Shown piece by piece: positions 14,120-15,146 of a stretch of 15,146 nucleotides of DNA. The stretch's first letter is position 1. Each line of letters opens with the position of its first letter. A program made the position numbers and the translations under genes. Source of the DNA: Helicobacteraceae bacterium (lineage in GTDB: Bacteria > Campylobacterota > Campylobacteria > Campylobacterales > SZUA-545); the NCBI GenBank assembly GCA_031276985.1, contig JAISMA010000240.1, forward strand, positions 1-15,146, written 5' to 3'. Below the pieces are notes generated by a model, which worked only from the letters and a program-made list of their open reading frames with translations, did no database searches and was not told the DNA's origin.

Positions 14120-15146
14120 TTAGCGATTGCCCAAAGGTACGGGCGTGAAAACGTCGCGGTTTTTCTTATCGCCCAAACCTAGCTGTCCGTATTCGTTGTA
14201 TCCGCTTGCGTAAGCTCTGCCGTTTGCGTCAAGAGCCAGCGAATGATTGCGTCCCGCCGCGATCGCGATGATCTTTTTGCCTTCAAACGACGTAACTTCG
14301 GTAAATGTCCAGCGATCCTCTTTGTCGTCAAGCCCAAGTTGTCCGTAACGGTTAGCGCCCGCCGCGTAAACTTTGCCGTCCGCGCCAATCGCCAGCGAAT
14401 GATTGTCGCCCGCCGCGATCGCGACGATTTTTTTCTCGCTTAAAGACGAAACGGGGGTAAACGCTTTACGCTCGCCCGGAGCGCCCAAACCGAGTTTGCC
14501 GCGATTGTTCATGCCCGCCGCGTAGAGTTTACCGTCGCTATCCAGCGCAAAAGAGTGGAAATCGCCCGCCGCGATCGCGACGATTTTTTTGCCTTCAAGC
14601 GACGTAACAAGCGCGAAACTATTGCGGCTTTCAATGTCGTTCAAACCAAGCTCGCCGTGCCAATTTCGACCCGTTCCATAAACCTTGCCGTCCGCGCCAA
14701 GCGCCAACAGATGATAAGCGCCCGCCGCAACCCGCGCGATTTGCTTGTCGCGCAAAAAGGCGATTTCGGCAAACGCGGCGCGATCCGCATTGTCGCCTAA
14801 ACCAAGCTGTCCGTATTCGTTGTATCCGCTTGCGTAAGCTCTGCCGTTTGCGTCAAGAACCAGCGAATGATTGCGTCCCGCCGCGATCACGAGGATTTTT
14901 TTGCCGTTTAAGTCCGAAACTTGCGTAAATTCGGCGCGATGTTTTTTATCGCCAAAGCCAAGCTCGCCGTAACGATTTTCGCCCGCCGCGTAGAGTTTGC
15001 CGTTTTCGTCAATCGCAAACGAATGATATTCGCCCGCCGCGATCGCGACGATTTTATTGCCTTCAAGCGAGGCGGCTTTGGTAAAGGCGCTAACGAACGC
15101 GCCCGATCCAATCGCGCCGCCCAAACCAAGTTTGCCGCCCGCCGCG
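14120..15146 (-). CDS. RCC1 repeat protein, N-terminus cut by window edge
   Basis: The frame stays open from the TAA at 14120 to the right edge. Upstream of an internal TTG at 15124 it still reads AAGGKLGLG, the middle of a blade, so the true start lies outside the window. About 342 residues are visible: the second half of one blade plus six complete RCC1 repeats. If the rule of seven holds, the visible part lacks only half a blade and the export signal. The partial blade has a shortened turn (AAGGKLGLG, with the usual N-x-x missing). The protein ends VPLGNR, close to VPLPNR of the gene at 9129. Blades 2 and 7 share an 84-base stretch with one mismatch. The three membrane-protein genes follow downstream in the same direction. 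Confidence 0.9.
   Translation of the reverse strand, partial: AAGGKLGLGGAIGSGAFVSAFTKAASLEGNKIVAIAAGEYHSFAIDENGKLYAAGENRYGELGFGDKKHRAEFTQVSDLNGKKILVIAAGRNHSLVLDANGRAYASGYNEYGQLGLGDNADRAAFAEIAFLRDKQIARVAAGAYHLLALGADGKVYGTGRNWHGELGLNDIESRNSFALVTSLEGKKIVAIAAGDFHSFALDSDGKLYAAGMNNRGKLGLGAPGERKAFTPVSSLSEKKIVAIAAGDNHSLAIGADGKVYAAGANRYGQLGLDDKEDRWTFTEVTSFEGKKIIAIAAGRNHSLALDANGRAYASGYNEYGQLGLGDKKNRDVFTPVPLGNR
14181..14264. repeat. 84-base intragenic repeat, copy 1 (copy 2 at 14805-14888)
   Basis: The two 84-base segments lie 624 bases apart in the same RCC1 gene and differ at one base (G versus A in an Ala/Val codon). The other blades of the gene are far more divergent at DNA level. Confidence 0.9.
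14805..14888. repeat. 84-base intragenic repeat, copy 2
   Basis: This matches 14181-14264 with one mismatch. It encodes G-R-A-Y-A-S-G-Y-N-E-Y-G-Q-L and the preceding blade core. Confidence 0.9.

Noticed and set aside
340..15050. Many GCGATCGC octamers, reminiscent of the cyanobacterial HIP1 element
   Set aside because: Nearly all lie at the same codon positions of the A-I-A-A-G blade core, so coding repetition explains them; this is not evidence for a cyanobacterium.
15124..15124. TTG at 15124 as start of the right-edge RCC1 gene
   Set aside because: It falls inside a blade motif (K-L-G-L-G), the frame is open to the edge, and there is no ribosome binding site or signal peptide.
1..15146. 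Avoidance of GANTC sites as a sign of active HinfI-type restriction
   Set aside because: GANTC sites are easy to find (for example near 1368, 1855, 7276 and 8285), so no avoidance is apparent by eye.

Overview
The window is dominated by a cluster of paralogous genes encoding exported RCC1-type beta-propeller proteins, all on the minus strand. Seven RCC1 genes are visible: five complete, one cut by the left edge and one cut by the right edge. An eighth survives only as a short decayed remnant. Five of them hold exactly seven repeats of about 50 residues, enough for one seven-bladed propeller. The left-edge gene is longer and reads as two propellers in tandem. Hydrophobic N-termini or signal peptides on every gene whose start is visible suggest the products are exported or anchored outside the cytoplasm. 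Bacterial gene style is clear: AAGGA-type ribosome binding sites, GTG starts in 4-base overlaps and tight operons. The membrane and export features fit a Gram-negative bacterium. I cannot assign a phylum with confidence.

Layout from left to right. Positions 1-5973 hold four RCC1 genes in one direction, reading from about 5973 leftward. Positions 6041-7445 hold an AT-rich HinfI/CcrM-type adenine methyltransferase and, overlapping its end, a short HinfI-like endonuclease fragment. This looks like an acquired restriction-modification unit lodged in the array. Positions 7530-10382 hold two more complete RCC1 genes with a decayed RCC1 remnant between them (about 8880-9090). Positions 10528-12838, on the plus strand, hold a two-gene operon: an SPFH/band-7 membrane protein and a divergent NAD-kinase-fold protein. 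Positions 12869-14054, on the minus strand, hold three small paralogous four-helix membrane proteins chained by GTGA stop/start overlaps. Positions 14120-15146 hold a further RCC1 gene that runs off the right edge.

The array shows many signs of repeat-driven remodelling: an 84-base intragenic copy with one mismatch, 18-, 33- and 12-base tandem duplications, N-terminal export modules shared in pairs, repeated intergenic segments, inverted repeats spanning stop codons, and a remnant that kept its leader and its last blade but lost the middle. The most interesting reading is a family of exported propeller proteins that evolves by recombination between blades. The biological role and the binding partners cannot be read from the sequence.
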